DNA of 18,602 bases from JBFEYJ01 sp041562215. GTDB lineage: Bacteria; Pseudomonadota; Gammaproteobacteria; Thiohalomonadales; Thiohalomonadaceae. The stretch is taken from positions 1 through 18,602 of the forward strand of contig JBFEYJ010000036.1 in the NCBI GenBank assembly GCA_041562215.1, written 5' to 3'. A program made the translations under genes and the position numbers. Numbering within the stretch: the first letter of the stretch is position 1; the number at the start of each line of letters is the position of its first letter. Below are positions 7,384-15,867 of this stretch, one piece after another. A model generated the notes under the pieces. The model was not told the origin of the DNA, did no database searches, and saw nothing but the letters and a program-made list of their open reading frames with translations.

Positions 7384-8766
7384 TTACTGTCGAGGGCTAA
7401 ATCGTTTTGGGTCGATGCCGAGGCTGCGCAATTTTCGGTAAAGGTGAGTGCGCTCCAGGCCTGCGTGCTGGGCGACGTTATTAACACTGCCCTCAAAGCG
7501 TCGTAACAGCACTTCAAAATAGCTGCGTTCAAACTGCTCACGGGCTTCCCGCAGGGGCATCTCGTAGGCTGTCATTGCCGGATCAACGGCATCCGGTCCG
7601 CGGCGTTGTTGTCCAAGGGCTTCTTCAATATTGTCAATATCGAGTTGGCGATCATGGCCGATGATCAGCAGGCGCTGCACCAGATTTTTCAACTCACGAA
7701 CATTGCCAGGCCAGGGGTGTTGACGTAAACGGTTGAGTGCTGCTGTGGTAAAACTGCGGTAGGGGAGTTTTTCTGTTTCGACAAAATAGTCGCTGTAAAA
7801 GGCGATAAGATCGAGAACATCCTCGGCGTGCTCGCGTAGTGCCGGGATATAGAGCGAGACGACATTGAGCTGGTAATAGAGATCCTCATGAAACTGTTGC
7901 CGGGTAATACGCTGTTCCAGGGAGTGGCGGCTGGCGGCGATGAGACGGATGTTGGCGCTCACGGGGGTATAGCCGCCATGTCGATGAAAGCAGCCTTCCT
8001 TGAGCAGCCGGAGAAGACGCTGTTGCAGCTGAAGATCGAGGTCGGCGATATCATCAATATAGAGTGTGCCGCCGTTGGCCTGGTCGAGCAGACCGTAATG
8101 CACCTGCTCACCATCTTCCCTGCCGAACAGAAGCTCGCCGGCCTGGTCTGCTGTGGTCATCACACTGATGTCGGCACGCTGAAAAGGACCGTTCCGGCGG
8201 GCACTGTTATTATGCAGGTAACGGGCGAAGAGGTGTTTACCACAGCCCGGTTCTCCGCGCAGTAACACCGGGGTCTCGTGGTGGGCTATCTGCAGTGCCT
8301 GTTGGCGCAGTTGCTGGAATTGACGGCTGCGGCCGATGGGCTCGTTGACAGGTTGATTCACCTGGCGCAGGCCGACATTTTCCCGCAACAGGGTGGCGCT
8401 CTGAAGGGCATGCTCAATGGTAAGTAGCAGCTTTGCCAGGGAGAGTGGTTTTTCGATGTAGTCGTAGGCGCCCAGTCGGGTTGCCTCCACGGCCGTTTCC
8501 ACATTGCCGTGACCGGACATGATGATCACCGGCTGGTTCAGAGGCTCTTCTTCCGTCCATTCCTTGAGCAGTGTAATGCCGTCGACATCAGGCATCCATA
8601 TATCGAGCAGTATCAGATCGGGGCGCTGTGTGCGCCGTGCCTGACGAGCTGTGGCGCCATCTTCGGCAGTAGACACCGAGTAGCCTTCGTCTTCCAGGAT
8701 CTCCTGCAACAGGCGGCGAATGTCGGGTTCGTCATCGACGACCAGGATGTGGGATGAGGTGCTCAT
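7384..8766 (-). CDS. ntrX: NtrX-like response regulator with a degenerate AAA+ domain
   Basis: 460 residues: receiver domain 1-120 with D11/D12, phosphoacceptor D55 (LLDIWMPD), S84 and K106; AAA+ domain about 142-370; Fis-type HTH about 423-451 (NNVAQHAGLERTHLYRKLRS). Architecture and linkage to an NtrY-like kinase identify the NtrX/NtrC family. The AAA+ core is altered. Walker A is kept as GEPGCGKH (171-178). The stretch FGREDGEQVHYGLLDQA (214-230) lacks the GAFTGA loop and is several residues shorter than in NtrC. Walker B ends DD (238-239) instead of DE. Both arginine-finger positions in FHEDLYYQL are His (293) and Gln (299). WPGNVREL (352-359) is intact. It should bind DNA under phosphorylation control but probably not activate sigma-54 RNA polymerase. 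ATG 8764-8766 overlaps the ntrY stop by 4 nt (ATGA). Targets are unknown. Confidence 0.9.
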   Translation of the reverse strand: MSTSSHILVVDDEPDIRRLLQEILEDEGYSVSTAEDGATARQARRTQRPDLILLDIWMPDVDGITLLKEWTEEEPLNQPVIIMSGHGNVETAVEATRLGAYDYIEKPLSLAKLLLTIEHALQSATLLRENVGLRQVNQPVNEPIGRSRQFQQLRQQALQIAHHETPVLLRGEPGCGKHLFARYLHNNSARRNGPFQRADISVMTTADQAGELLFGREDGEQVHYGLLDQANGGTLYIDDIADLDLQLQQRLLRLLKEGCFHRHGGYTPVSANIRLIAASRHSLEQRITRQQFHEDLYYQLNVVSLYIPALREHAEDVLDLIAFYSDYFVETEKLPYRSFTTAALNRLRQHPWPGNVRELKNLVQRLLIIGHDRQLDIDNIEEALGQQRRGPDAVDPAMTAYEMPLREAREQFERSYFEVLLRRFEGSVNNVAQHAGLERTHLYRKLRSLGIDPKRFSPRQ

Positions 8767-10997
8767 GTGCGTTCCCCGGCCGGTGATTTTAAGTCATGTT
8801 CATAAACGTTGGCACTGCGCACACCTACCTTACTCTGCACAGGCAAGCGTAGGGTGACACGGGCGCCGCCCTTTTCCAGATTCTCTGCCCAAAGGATACC
8901 ACCGTGCTCCTCGACGATCTTCTTCACCACCGCCAGGCCCAGGCCCGTGCCCTTGGGCTTGTTAGTGATGTAGGGTTCGAAAAGCTGTCCCATCAGGGGT
9001 TCGGGAAAACCGGGACCGTTATCCTCAAAGGACATCTCGACAAAGCTGGAGCGGTCCTTTTCAGTGCGCTTGATTAAAATATTGAGGATAAGGGGTTGTA
9101 ATGCCTCGCCGGCCTCGAGAGTGTTCTTGATCAGATTATGGAGGAGTTGGCGCAATCGTCCCCTGTCAGCCTCGATTTGCGGCAAAGGCTGGTCGATGCG
9201 AAGCCGGATGGTGATGTGTTGATCACCCTGGTAGAGGTCAAGTACCTCGCTGAGTAGTCGGGCAAGATCCACCGATACCAGTTGTAGTTTCGGCGGGCGG
9301 GCATAGTCGGTGAAGGCCTTGACCATCTCTTTCATGCTCTCGACCTGTTGCACGATGGTGTGGGTGGATCGGTCCAGCACCTCAGCATCCTCGGCAGGCA
9401 TGGTATTCAGGTATTTATGTCGCAGGCGTTCGGCTGAGAGCTGAATCGGGGTCAGCGGATTCTTGATTTCGTGGGCAAGGCGCCTGGCAACCTCTCCCCA
9501 AGCGGCATCGCGTTGCGCCTGGATAAGCGCGGTCACATCGTCGAACACGATCACATGCTCACCCTGGGCGTTGCCTCCGCCACGCAGAGGAGAGCCGCGA
9601 CAGATAAGAACCTGTCGTCCATTGGGGCCAAACAGCACCACCTCCGCCTGCCAGGCGCCATGCGTGCGGTCGAGATGACTGGTAATGGTCTCGACCAACG
9701 GTTCAAGCAGCGGGTAACGTGTTTGTAGCTCCGCCAGCGAGAGCTCAGGATCGGGTCCGATCTCAAGTCCCAGGATTTTCTCTGCCGCACTGTTAATGGT
9801 GTGCAATACGGCCTCATCGTCCAGGGTCATTACGCCGGATGAGAGACAGGCGAGAACCGCCTCCAGATAGGCACGCTGATCTTCCGCCTGGCGCTGGCTC
9901 TCGCTGGCTTCATCGCGGGCTCGGGCGATTTTTCGCGTCATTTCATTGAACGAGCGCACCAGGAAACCGAGCTCATCGCGTCCGGGCATCGACAGGCGCA
10001 TGGTGTAATCACCGGCAGCCACAGCACGAGTACCTTCGGCCAGATCGCTGATTGGTGCTACCAGACGGCGGGCGGAGAAGAAGGCAGCCCACACGGCGGT
10101 CAGCAGGCTGAGTAGCAGGACTAGAGAGAGAGTCAGAGTGAAGCTGTATTTTAGCGGTTGCCGCAGGTAAGCAAGTTCCTTGTACCGGGTAAAGGCCTCC
10201 TGCACGCTGTTGGCGAGGGTATTCAGGCGCTCCGGAACGGCATAGAGGGCGTGAAGCAGTCGTGGCTCGCCAAGCGGGTCGGGATTGGTTACCAGCATCA
10301 CGATACGCATGTGCAGTCCGCGGTCGCGGATTGGCTCAAGCGCGGCATAGTCCAGCCCGCGACGTAGCTGCAGCAGGATCGCATTATTGGGCAGGGTGGG
10401 AACGACAGTGGAGGGGTCAATGGAGCTGCTGGTTATGACACGGCCATTGAGGCCCAGCAGGGTCAGTTCCACCGCTTCGCTGCTCTCGCGCATATCGTGG
10501 ATCTTGAGGCGGACGGTGGCATCGGACTGTTGGGCCAGGGTCTCTACCTGCAGGCGGCTCTGACGCAACAGCTCTCGCAGCCGGCTGTCGAGAGAGGTGC
10601 GACCCAGCTCCAGAGCATCTTCAAGCGCCTGTTCCACACGAAGATCAAACCAGCTGTCGATACCACGATGCAGGAATTGCAGGGAAAAGTAGTAGAGCAC
10701 TGAGATTGGCGTTACCGCCAGAATCACGAACATAATCACCAGGCGCACAGTTAGGCGCGACCCGGCGGCACGCTCGCGGTAGTGACTGATTAGCGAGATG
10801 AGGTGACGTCCGATGAGCGCCAGTAGTAGGAGCAGGGCCAGGATATTAATGGCCAGTAATAGTGAGTAGAGACGGCCGAAGACGACTGAGTTCTGCGTGG
10901 CGGCACTCATCATGTAGAGTGAGCTCAGCAACAGAATGAAAAGCAGTAGGATCGGCTTGGGGCCGGAGGTGAGACGTTTTAGGGTGTCAAGGACCAT
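8763..10997 (-). CDS. ntrY: NtrY-like membrane sensor histidine kinase
   Basis: 744 residues from ATG 10995-10997; a TTG at 11004-11006 would add three residues. Order: two N-terminal hydrophobic segments (about 15-70), a third near 84-106, an extracytoplasmic sensing region about 110-280, a fourth segment about 285-307, HAMP about 310-362 (ARRLVAPISDLAEGTRAVAA), PAS about 375-490, HisKA with LAHEIKNPLTP (phosphoacceptor H509), and HATPase with the N box HNLIKNTLEA, G1 DNGPGF and G2 GTGLGL. All catalytic boxes are intact, so it should autophosphorylate and pass phosphate to the NtrX-like protein encoded next. The signal sensed is not evident. The start overlaps the DUF4390 gene by 19 nt and the stop overlaps ntrX by 4 nt. 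Confidence 0.93.
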   Translation of the reverse strand: MVLDTLKRLTSGPKPILLLFILLLSSLYMMSAATQNSVVFGRLYSLLLAINILALLLLLALIGRHLISLISHYRERAAGSRLTVRLVIMFVILAVTPISVLYYFSLQFLHRGIDSWFDLRVEQALEDALELGRTSLDSRLRELLRQSRLQVETLAQQSDATVRLKIHDMRESSEAVELTLLGLNGRVITSSSIDPSTVVPTLPNNAILLQLRRGLDYAALEPIRDRGLHMRIVMLVTNPDPLGEPRLLHALYAVPERLNTLANSVQEAFTRYKELAYLRQPLKYSFTLTLSLVLLLSLLTAVWAAFFSARRLVAPISDLAEGTRAVAAGDYTMRLSMPGRDELGFLVRSFNEMTRKIARARDEASESQRQAEDQRAYLEAVLACLSSGVMTLDDEAVLHTINSAAEKILGLEIGPDPELSLAELQTRYPLLEPLVETITSHLDRTHGAWQAEVVLFGPNGRQVLICRGSPLRGGGNAQGEHVIVFDDVTALIQAQRDAAWGEVARRLAHEIKNPLTPIQLSAERLRHKYLNTMPAEDAEVLDRSTHTIVQQVESMKEMVKAFTDYARPPKLQLVSVDLARLLSEVLDLYQGDQHITIRLRIDQPLPQIEADRGRLRQLLHNLIKNTLEAGEALQPLILNILIKRTEKDRSSFVEMSFEDNGPGFPEPLMGQLFEPYITNKPKGTGLGLAVVKKIVEEHGGILWAENLEKGGARVTLRLPVQSKVGVRSANVYEHDLKSPAGERT

Positions 10998-11602
10998 GTG
11001 TACCAATCACTGTTCAGTCGCCATGCGGGGGTGATATAGGCAAGAGGTCTTAGCGGAGATGGGAGCGATTCGATATCGAGCGCGGCCTGGAGCAACACCT
11101 CGTAATTTTCGTTCTTCTTGATGAGTTGCGCGTCGACCAGCGGGAAGTCGCTGAGTGTTCCCATCGCATCAAGCGCTGTGGAAAGGCTCTGAAACGCATA
11201 AAAAGCGCCGCTATTGAGATTTTGCAGTAAAAACTGATGAGACAGTGGATGGAACTGTAACCGATAGCGCTGCTCAAGGTTGGCCACTGTGGCATCCAGC
11301 CACCAGTCGCGCTTGCGCTGTATCTCTATGGATAGACGCAGGGTCAGCGGAACACCATTATCCAGGGCGGCAAGCGCCTCGTTACTGAAGCGGTAATCTA
11401 CATGTGCGTCCAGCAGGTAAACATTATCCTGCAAGCGGGTGTTGACCCCGGTGATGAAAAATTCGGCGGCATAGAGCGGCGTGGCCAGCAGAAGGCCGAG
11501 GATAAAAAGCAGATAACTATATCCTCGACGGGCAGGGGTGGCCCGCTCAGGTATTGTTGTCGCCTTTTTCAATGCATGCGTAAAAAAAACCATCCATTCC
11601 AT
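10979..11602 (-). CDS. DUF4390 family exported protein
   Basis: 207 residues. A hydrophobic stretch about 30-45 (SYLLFILGLLLATPLYA) ending at A-A-E looks like a Sec signal peptide, so the mature protein should be periplasmic, about 160 residues and mostly beta-strand-like, with WWLDATVANLEQRYRLQFHPL as a recognisable block. This matches DUF4390, which typically sits between rsmB and an NtrY-type kinase. No biochemical function is established. The start is uncertain: ATG 11600-11602 overlaps rsmB by 56 nt, ATG 11591-11593 by 47, TTG 11570-11572 by 26. An AGG run precedes the ATGs. Its fixed position before the kinase gene and its periplasmic location suggest it could influence NtrY sensing; this is inference. 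Confidence 0.85.
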   Translation of the reverse strand: MEWMVFFTHALKKATTIPERATPARRGYSYLLFILGLLLATPLYAAEFFITGVNTRLQDNVYLLDAHVDYRFSNEALAALDNGVPLTLRLSIEIQRKRDWWLDATVANLEQRYRLQFHPLSHQFLLQNLNSGAFYAFQSLSTALDAMGTLSDFPLVDAQLIKKNENYEVLLQAALDIESLPSPLRPLAYITPAWRLNSDWYTWSLTP

Positions 11603-12863
11603 CCTGATCCGGGAGTATTTGTCTCCCTACACCGGCAGCTGTGCCCCAGTCCGCCACGATCGGTTGCTCCCTCGCATCATCATGGTTGGCAAGGAAGTTT
11701 GCAAGTTGTCCGGTGTTTTCCTGTGGCAGGACCGAGCAGGTGGCATAGACCAGCATACCGCCCGGAGCGAGCATAGACCAGAGGTTCTCGAGGATCGCTG
11801 CCTGCAGAGCGGCAAGGCGGGGAATGTCATCAGGCTCTCGCAGTAGTTTGATGTCCGGGTGGCGACGGATCACGCCGCTGGCAGAGCAGGGGGCATCGAG
11901 CAGAATGCGATCAAAAGGCGTTCCATCCCACCAGTCAGCGCTGGAGGCATCGGCGGCGATCAGTGTGGCATCGAGTCCAAGGCGGTGTAGATTCTCCTTC
12001 ACGCGTTTCAGCCTTTTTTCCTCAATATCAAGGGCAATCAGCTCAACATCGCTACAAATTTCAAGAAGATGACTGGTCTTTCCCCCCGGTGCGGCGCAGG
12101 CATCCAGCACACGCATCCCCGCTCGAGGTGCTACCAGCAATGCGGCCAGTTGTGCCGCACTATCCTGCACAGAAACCTCTCCATGAGCAAAGCCGGGCAA
12201 TTGCTCCACATTGACCGGCCTCTCCAGGATGAGGGCATCAGGGGCATGTGACGATAATATCGCATTAAGCCCTTCGGCCCGGAGTTTCTGTAAGTAGTCG
12301 TCACGGGAAATCCTACGGCGATTGACGCGAAGTGTCATGGGCGGGCGCTGGTTGTTGGCGTTGACAATCGCTTGCCACTGTTCGGGCCAGGCCTGCTGGA
12401 GTAGCTTCAGCAGCCAGGCGGGATGGGCGCTGGCGGCGACCGGGTCAGCTTCGAATCTCTGTTCCAGTGCCTTGTGCTCGCGCTGAAAGCGGCGCAGTAC
12501 GGCATTGACCAGCCCCTTGGCCCACCCTTTCTTCAGCAGAGCGGTGACGGCGACGGTTTCCGAGACTGCCGCGTGAGCGGGGATATCCATATAGGCTAGC
12601 TGATAGAGGCCCAGCAGCAACAGGCTCTGGATATCGCTGTCTTTGGTCTTGAGCGGTTTGTCCATCAAGAGCTTTAGGATGGCCTGCAGGCGCGGTTCCC
12701 AGCGCAGAGTCCCATAGCAAAGCTCTTGTGCCAGGGCACGGCGTTCAGGCGGCAGGCTCTGGAAACTGTGTGGTAACAGAGTGGCTAGAGATTGACCTTC
12801 CTGCAGCACGCGGGTGAGAACCGAAACGGCGACGACTCGAGGATTCTGCCCCCCCTTAGCCAC
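11547..12863 (-). CDS. rsmB: 16S rRNA (cytosine-967-C5)-methyltransferase RsmB
   Basis: 438 residues, close to E. coli RsmB (429). The N-terminal 140 residues form the NusB-like RNA-binding domain (LAQELCYGTLRW; MDIPAHAAVSETV; GLVNAVLRRF). The Rossmann methyltransferase domain carries motif I VLDACAAPGGKTSHL (252-266), the catalytic cysteine pair C326 in DAPCSASG and C376 in YATCSVLPQEN. It methylates C967 of 16S rRNA using SAM. The start is GTG 12861-12863, with GGAG about 9 nt upstream inside fmt, and overlaps the fmt stop by 8 nt, implying translational coupling. Confidence 0.96.
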   Translation of the reverse strand: MAKGGQNPRVVAVSVLTRVLQEGQSLATLLPHSFQSLPPERRALAQELCYGTLRWEPRLQAILKLLMDKPLKTKDSDIQSLLLLGLYQLAYMDIPAHAAVSETVAVTALLKKGWAKGLVNAVLRRFQREHKALEQRFEADPVAASAHPAWLLKLLQQAWPEQWQAIVNANNQRPPMTLRVNRRRISRDDYLQKLRAEGLNAILSSHAPDALILERPVNVEQLPGFAHGEVSVQDSAAQLAALLVAPRAGMRVLDACAAPGGKTSHLLEICSDVELIALDIEEKRLKRVKENLHRLGLDATLIAADASSADWWDGTPFDRILLDAPCSASGVIRRHPDIKLLREPDDIPRLAALQAAILENLWSMLAPGGMLVYATCSVLPQENTGQLANFLANHDDAREQPIVADWGTAAGVGRQILPDQDGMDGFFYACIEKGDNNT

Positions 12864-13797
12864 CTAATACGACTCCATCAACGGAATTGGCGTTGAGAAA
12901 ATTCGCGGCGTCCTGGGGTTTGCCTCCGGGACGCTGAAGGCGAAGTAGTCGCAGTACTCCTTCAGCACAAGCGATATCGATGCCTTTTTTGTCGGCATGG
13001 ATCACACTGCCGGCGGGTTTGTCGGATCGTTCATCCAGTGCTCTGGCCTCCCAGATCCGCAATACCTCGTCCTTGTAGTGTGTTTGTGCAACCGGCCAGG
13101 GGTTAAAGGCTGCCACCTGTCGGGCGATCTGAGGCGCCGTCTGATGCCAGTTGATCTCCGCTTCGGCCTTATGCAGCTTTTTTGCATAGCAGGCCTGGCT
13201 TTCATCCTGCCGTTCGGCGGTCAGACGCCCTTGCTGCAGTCCCTCCAGCGCTTCGGTGATAGCGCGGGCACCGAGGGAAGCGAGGCGATCATGCAGGGTC
13301 TGCGCATTATCATTCTCGTGGATCGGGGTGCTGAGTTTGTAGAGCATGTCACCGGTATCCAGACCTACGTCCATCTGCATGATGGTGATACCGGTCTCGG
13401 CGTCACCGGCGAGGATCGCCCGCTGAATAGGTGCTGCACCGCGCCAGCGCGGCAGCAGCGAGGCATGAATATTGAGGCAACCGAGTCGTGGAATGGAGAG
13501 TACTTCCAGCGGTAGTAAGAGGCCGTAGGCAGCCACGATCATTACATCCGGCTCAAGTGCGGCCAGGGCGGCGTGTTCATCGGGATCTTTGAGGCTTTCG
13601 GGCTGGCGTACCTCGATGCCGTGCTGTAGCGCCAGCTCCTTGACCGGACTGGCCTTGAGCTTGCGCCCACGCCCTGCCGGACGGTCGGGCTGGGTGTAGA
13701 CGGCGCTGATCCGGTGAGGGGTGTCAATCAGGGCAGACAGTGCCACGGCGGCAAACTCCGGCGTGCCGGCGTAAACGATATTCAGAGGGGGGGTCAT
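12856..13797 (-). CDS. fmt: Methionyl-tRNA formyltransferase
   Basis: 313 residues, as in E. coli (315). The formyltransferase domain holds the catalytic N109, H111 and D147 in CLNIHASLLPRWRGAAPIQ and MQMDVGLDTGD. The C-terminal OB-like tRNA-binding domain runs from about 205 (YAKKLHKAEAEINW; FNPWPVAQT). It formylates Met-tRNAfMet with 10-formyl-THF for translation initiation. ATG 13795-13797 lies 27 bp after the def stop; no strong Shine-Dalgarno is visible. It works with def upstream: fmt adds the formyl group and def removes it from nascent protein. Confidence 0.97.
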   Translation of the reverse strand: MTPPLNIVYAGTPEFAAVALSALIDTPHRISAVYTQPDRPAGRGRKLKASPVKELALQHGIEVRQPESLKDPDEHAALAALEPDVMIVAAYGLLLPLEVLSIPRLGCLNIHASLLPRWRGAAPIQRAILAGDAETGITIMQMDVGLDTGDMLYKLSTPIHENDNAQTLHDRLASLGARAITEALEGLQQGRLTAERQDESQACYAKKLHKAEAEINWHQTAPQIARQVAAFNPWPVAQTHYKDEVLRIWEARALDERSDKPAGSVIHADKKGIDIACAEGVLRLLRLQRPGGKPQDAANFLNANSVDGVVLGG

Positions 13798-13824
13798 AAA
13801 AGGATTATTTTTGTTAGTGAGTAG

Positions 13825-14328
13825 TTACATCGTTTGCCGCATTTGCTTTTCGAGCTTTTTGCGGATTCGCTGACGCTTGAGAGTAGAGAGGTAGTCGACA
13901 AACAGCTTGCCATCGAGGTGGTCAATTTCATGCTGGATACAGACTGCCAGCAGACCATCAGTTTCAAGTTCAAAGGCCTCACCATGGCGGTTCAGGGCAC
14001 GGACCTTGATTCGGTCGGCACGTCGCACAGTTTCATAAATGCCGGGAACCGAGAGGCAACCTTCGTCCATCTCCTCATCACCTTCTCTGGCGATGATTTC
14101 CGGATTGATAAGCACTAACGGCTCGTTTTTCTCCTCGGAAACATCGATAACGACAAGGCGTTTGTGGACATTCACCTGGGTTGCGGCAAGACCGATGCCG
14201 GGGGCATCGTACATGGTCTCGAACATGTCGTCGATGAGCGCGCGCAAGGCGTCGTCGACCTGTTCGACCGGCTTGGCGACGGTGCGCAAGCGCTCATCAG
14301 GGAAATGCAAGATTGTCAGATTTGCCAT
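13825..14328 (-). CDS. def: Peptide deformylase
   Basis: 167 residues, typical for type I PDF (169 in E. coli). All three signatures are present: GIGLAATQV (44-52), EGCLSVP (89-95, metal ligand C91) and QHEIDHLDG (132-140, ligands H133 and H137, catalytic E134). It removes N-formyl groups from nascent proteins in the cytosol, normally with Fe(II). Start ATG 14326-14328; a weak GGA lies about 7 nt upstream. It is the first gene of the minus-strand operon and is transcribed divergently from the LysM lipoprotein gene. Confidence 0.97.
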   Translation of the reverse strand: MANLTILHFPDERLRTVAKPVEQVDDALRALIDDMFETMYDAPGIGLAATQVNVHKRLVVIDVSEEKNEPLVLINPEIIAREGDEEMDEGCLSVPGIYETVRRADRIKVRALNRHGEAFELETDGLLAVCIQHEIDHLDGKLFVDYLSTLKRQRIRKKLEKQMRQTM

Positions 14329-14341
14329 AGGTATTCCGTAA

Positions 14342-14368
14342 AAAAGCTATAGTAATTGCGTAGCTTTT
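14342..14368. promoter_or_regulatory. 27-bp inverted repeat between def and the LysM gene
   Basis: AAAAGCTA (14342-14349) and TAGCTTTT (14361-14368) are perfect 8-bp arms around an 11-nt spacer, 14 bp upstream of the def start in the divergent intergenic region. On the minus strand the second arm runs into T6, but the stem has only two G-C pairs, so an operator or a weak leader hairpin is more likely than an effective terminator. A possible def -10 (TACTAT, plus 14349-14354) falls inside it. Confidence 0.4.
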
Positions 14369-14458
14369 GTTGCTAAAGTAATGATCATACAGAATTCTTT
14401 ACCCATATCGCCACTCTTTGATAGTGGGGGATATTCGATAAACTTGCCAGGTATGCTC

Positions 14459-15661
14459 ATGGTTACAGAACCGCATCATCATGCCCGTTTTCTGCCCGGT
14501 CATCTGACGGCAGCAGTGACACTCCTCCTGCTTGCCGGTTGTGCCTCCACCCCTGACGAGCCATATGAGCCGATGCCTGTCGCAGAGCCGGCTCCAGTTG
14601 TTGAAGATGTCGTTGAACCAACCCCTGCCCCCGTCGTACAACTCAAGCCCAACTACCCTGAGAAATATGTGGTTGTGAAGGGTGACACCTTGTGGGATAT
14701 CGCCGAACGCTTCCTCAAGAGCCCTTGGCAGTGGCCGCAACTCTGGCACAGTAACCCCCAGGTTGAAAACCCTCATCTGATTTACCCCGGAGACATTCTC
14801 TCCATTTATTTTATAGACGGCAAACCGGTGCTGGGAGTTCAACGGAATGGTGAAGTCCTGAGGGAGGTTCGGATGCCCGAAGTGGTCAGTGTGCCCAAAG
14901 AGGTACTCGGCAAACACTACCCCACGGTCAAGCTTTCGCCGCGAGTCCGTGGGACGAGGCTTGAGGATGCTATTCCGACTATCCCCTTTGACGCTATTAA
15001 TCCCTTTCTTGGTCGTCCAAGCGTAGTTTCTGAGGATGAGCTTGAGCGGGCACCCTATGTGGTGGCGCATGCCGATGGGCACCTGGCCTCCGGTGGCGGC
15101 TACCGAATCTATGCCCGTGGTCTGGAGAAAACAGCACTGGATGGCGATTATGTAGTGGTACGTGCCGGGCAAAGTTATCGTGATCCGGAAAGCGGCAGGG
15201 TATTGGGGTATGAGGCGGTCTACCTCGGTGAGGCCCGTCTGATGGCTTCCGGCGACCCATCGACCCTGGACGTGACGAGCTCCAGCCGCGAAATCCTGCG
15301 TGGGGATCGCTTGCTGCCGGTGGTGGGTAATCAATACCAGCGTAGCTTTATCCCCCGCGCACCGGAGAATCTGGTTGATGCCAGCATTATAGCCGTGTTC
15401 GATGGCGTGAAGCAGATCGGTCAGTATCAGGTCGTGGTGTTGAATCTGGGACGCCAAGAAGATATCGAGGCCGGGCATGTGCTGGCGGTGAAACAACGCG
15501 GCAGCAAGGTAAAGGACATTGTGAATGGAGGCTCGGTGAAACTGCCTGATGAGCGTGCCGGTGAGATCATGGTGTTCCGTGTATTCGAGCAGGTTAGCTA
15601 TGCACTGGTGATGAGGGCAACGAGACCCATGCATGTCCTTGATCAGGTGACCAATCCCTGA
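14459..15661 (+). CDS. LysM domain lipoprotein
   Basis: 400 residues from ATG 14457+2 (14459-14461), chosen because AGG lies 7 nt upstream and because it gives a normal lipoprotein signal: a short basic head, hydrophobic LTAAVTLLLLAG and lipobox LLAGC with the lipidated C28. Longer frames start at ATG 14453 or 14381. A proline-rich linker (about 32-65) leads to one LysM domain (69-117: YVVVKGDTLWDIAERFL and NPHLIYPGDILSI), which binds peptidoglycan. The remaining 280 residues are a conserved C-terminal region of COG1652-type proteins with no assigned catalytic motif. It is predicted to be an outer-membrane-anchored periplasmic cell wall protein. The gene regularly sits next to def or dprA in gammaproteobacteria. 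Confidence 0.92.
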   Translation: MVTEPHHHARFLPGHLTAAVTLLLLAGCASTPDEPYEPMPVAEPAPVVEDVVEPTPAPVVQLKPNYPEKYVVVKGDTLWDIAERFLKSPWQWPQLWHSNPQVENPHLIYPGDILSIYFIDGKPVLGVQRNGEVLREVRMPEVVSVPKEVLGKHYPTVKLSPRVRGTRLEDAIPTIPFDAINPFLGRPSVVSEDELERAPYVVAHADGHLASGGGYRIYARGLEKTALDGDYVVVRAGQSYRDPESGRVLGYEAVYLGEARLMASGDPSTLDVTSSSREILRGDRLLPVVGNQYQRSFIPRAPENLVDASIIAVFDGVKQIGQYQVVVLNLGRQEDIEAGHVLAVKQRGSKVKDIVNGGSVKLPDERAGEIMVFRVFEQVSYALVMRATRPMHVLDQVTNP

Positions 15662-15724
15662 TGGGGTAGAGGAGTGCTGCAAGGGAAATGCAGGAGGGAT
15701 AAGTACACCGCGTGCACTGGATTT

Positions 15725-15766
15725 GTTGTGACCTTGAAATAACGCGTGCAACAGGTCCAACCTTTT
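15725..15766 (+). terminator. Possible terminator after the LysM gene
   Basis: GTTGtGACCT (15725-15734) can pair with AGGTCcAAC (15753-15761, one unpaired base in each arm) over an 18-nt loop and is followed by CTTTT. It lies 64 bp past the stop of the LysM gene. The long loop and short T-run make it weak. CGCGTGCA also occurs twice (15709-15716 and 15743-15750) here. Confidence 0.3.
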
Positions 15767-15867
15767 ACAGCGCTGATGATGAGTGAAGTTACAGATATTT
15801 TAAGACTGACCCTCGTCGATCAACAATGGCCGCAGGAAGGTGGCCGGGAAAGTGGAATCATTCACTG

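Noticed and set aside
7098..7541. 147-codon minus-strand frame across the ntrX-trkA gap
   Set aside because: It overlaps the ends of two well-supported genes and its translation has no domain or start signal.
14399..15760. 453-codon open frame on the minus strand opposite the LysM gene
   Set aside because: It is an antisense shadow. The plus strand encodes a lipobox, a clear LysM domain and a conserved family; the minus-strand translation shows no recognisable domain.
15662..15867. Sigma-70 promoter for dprA
   Set aside because: Boxes such as TTTACA (15764) and TATTTT (15796) are not at acceptable spacing.
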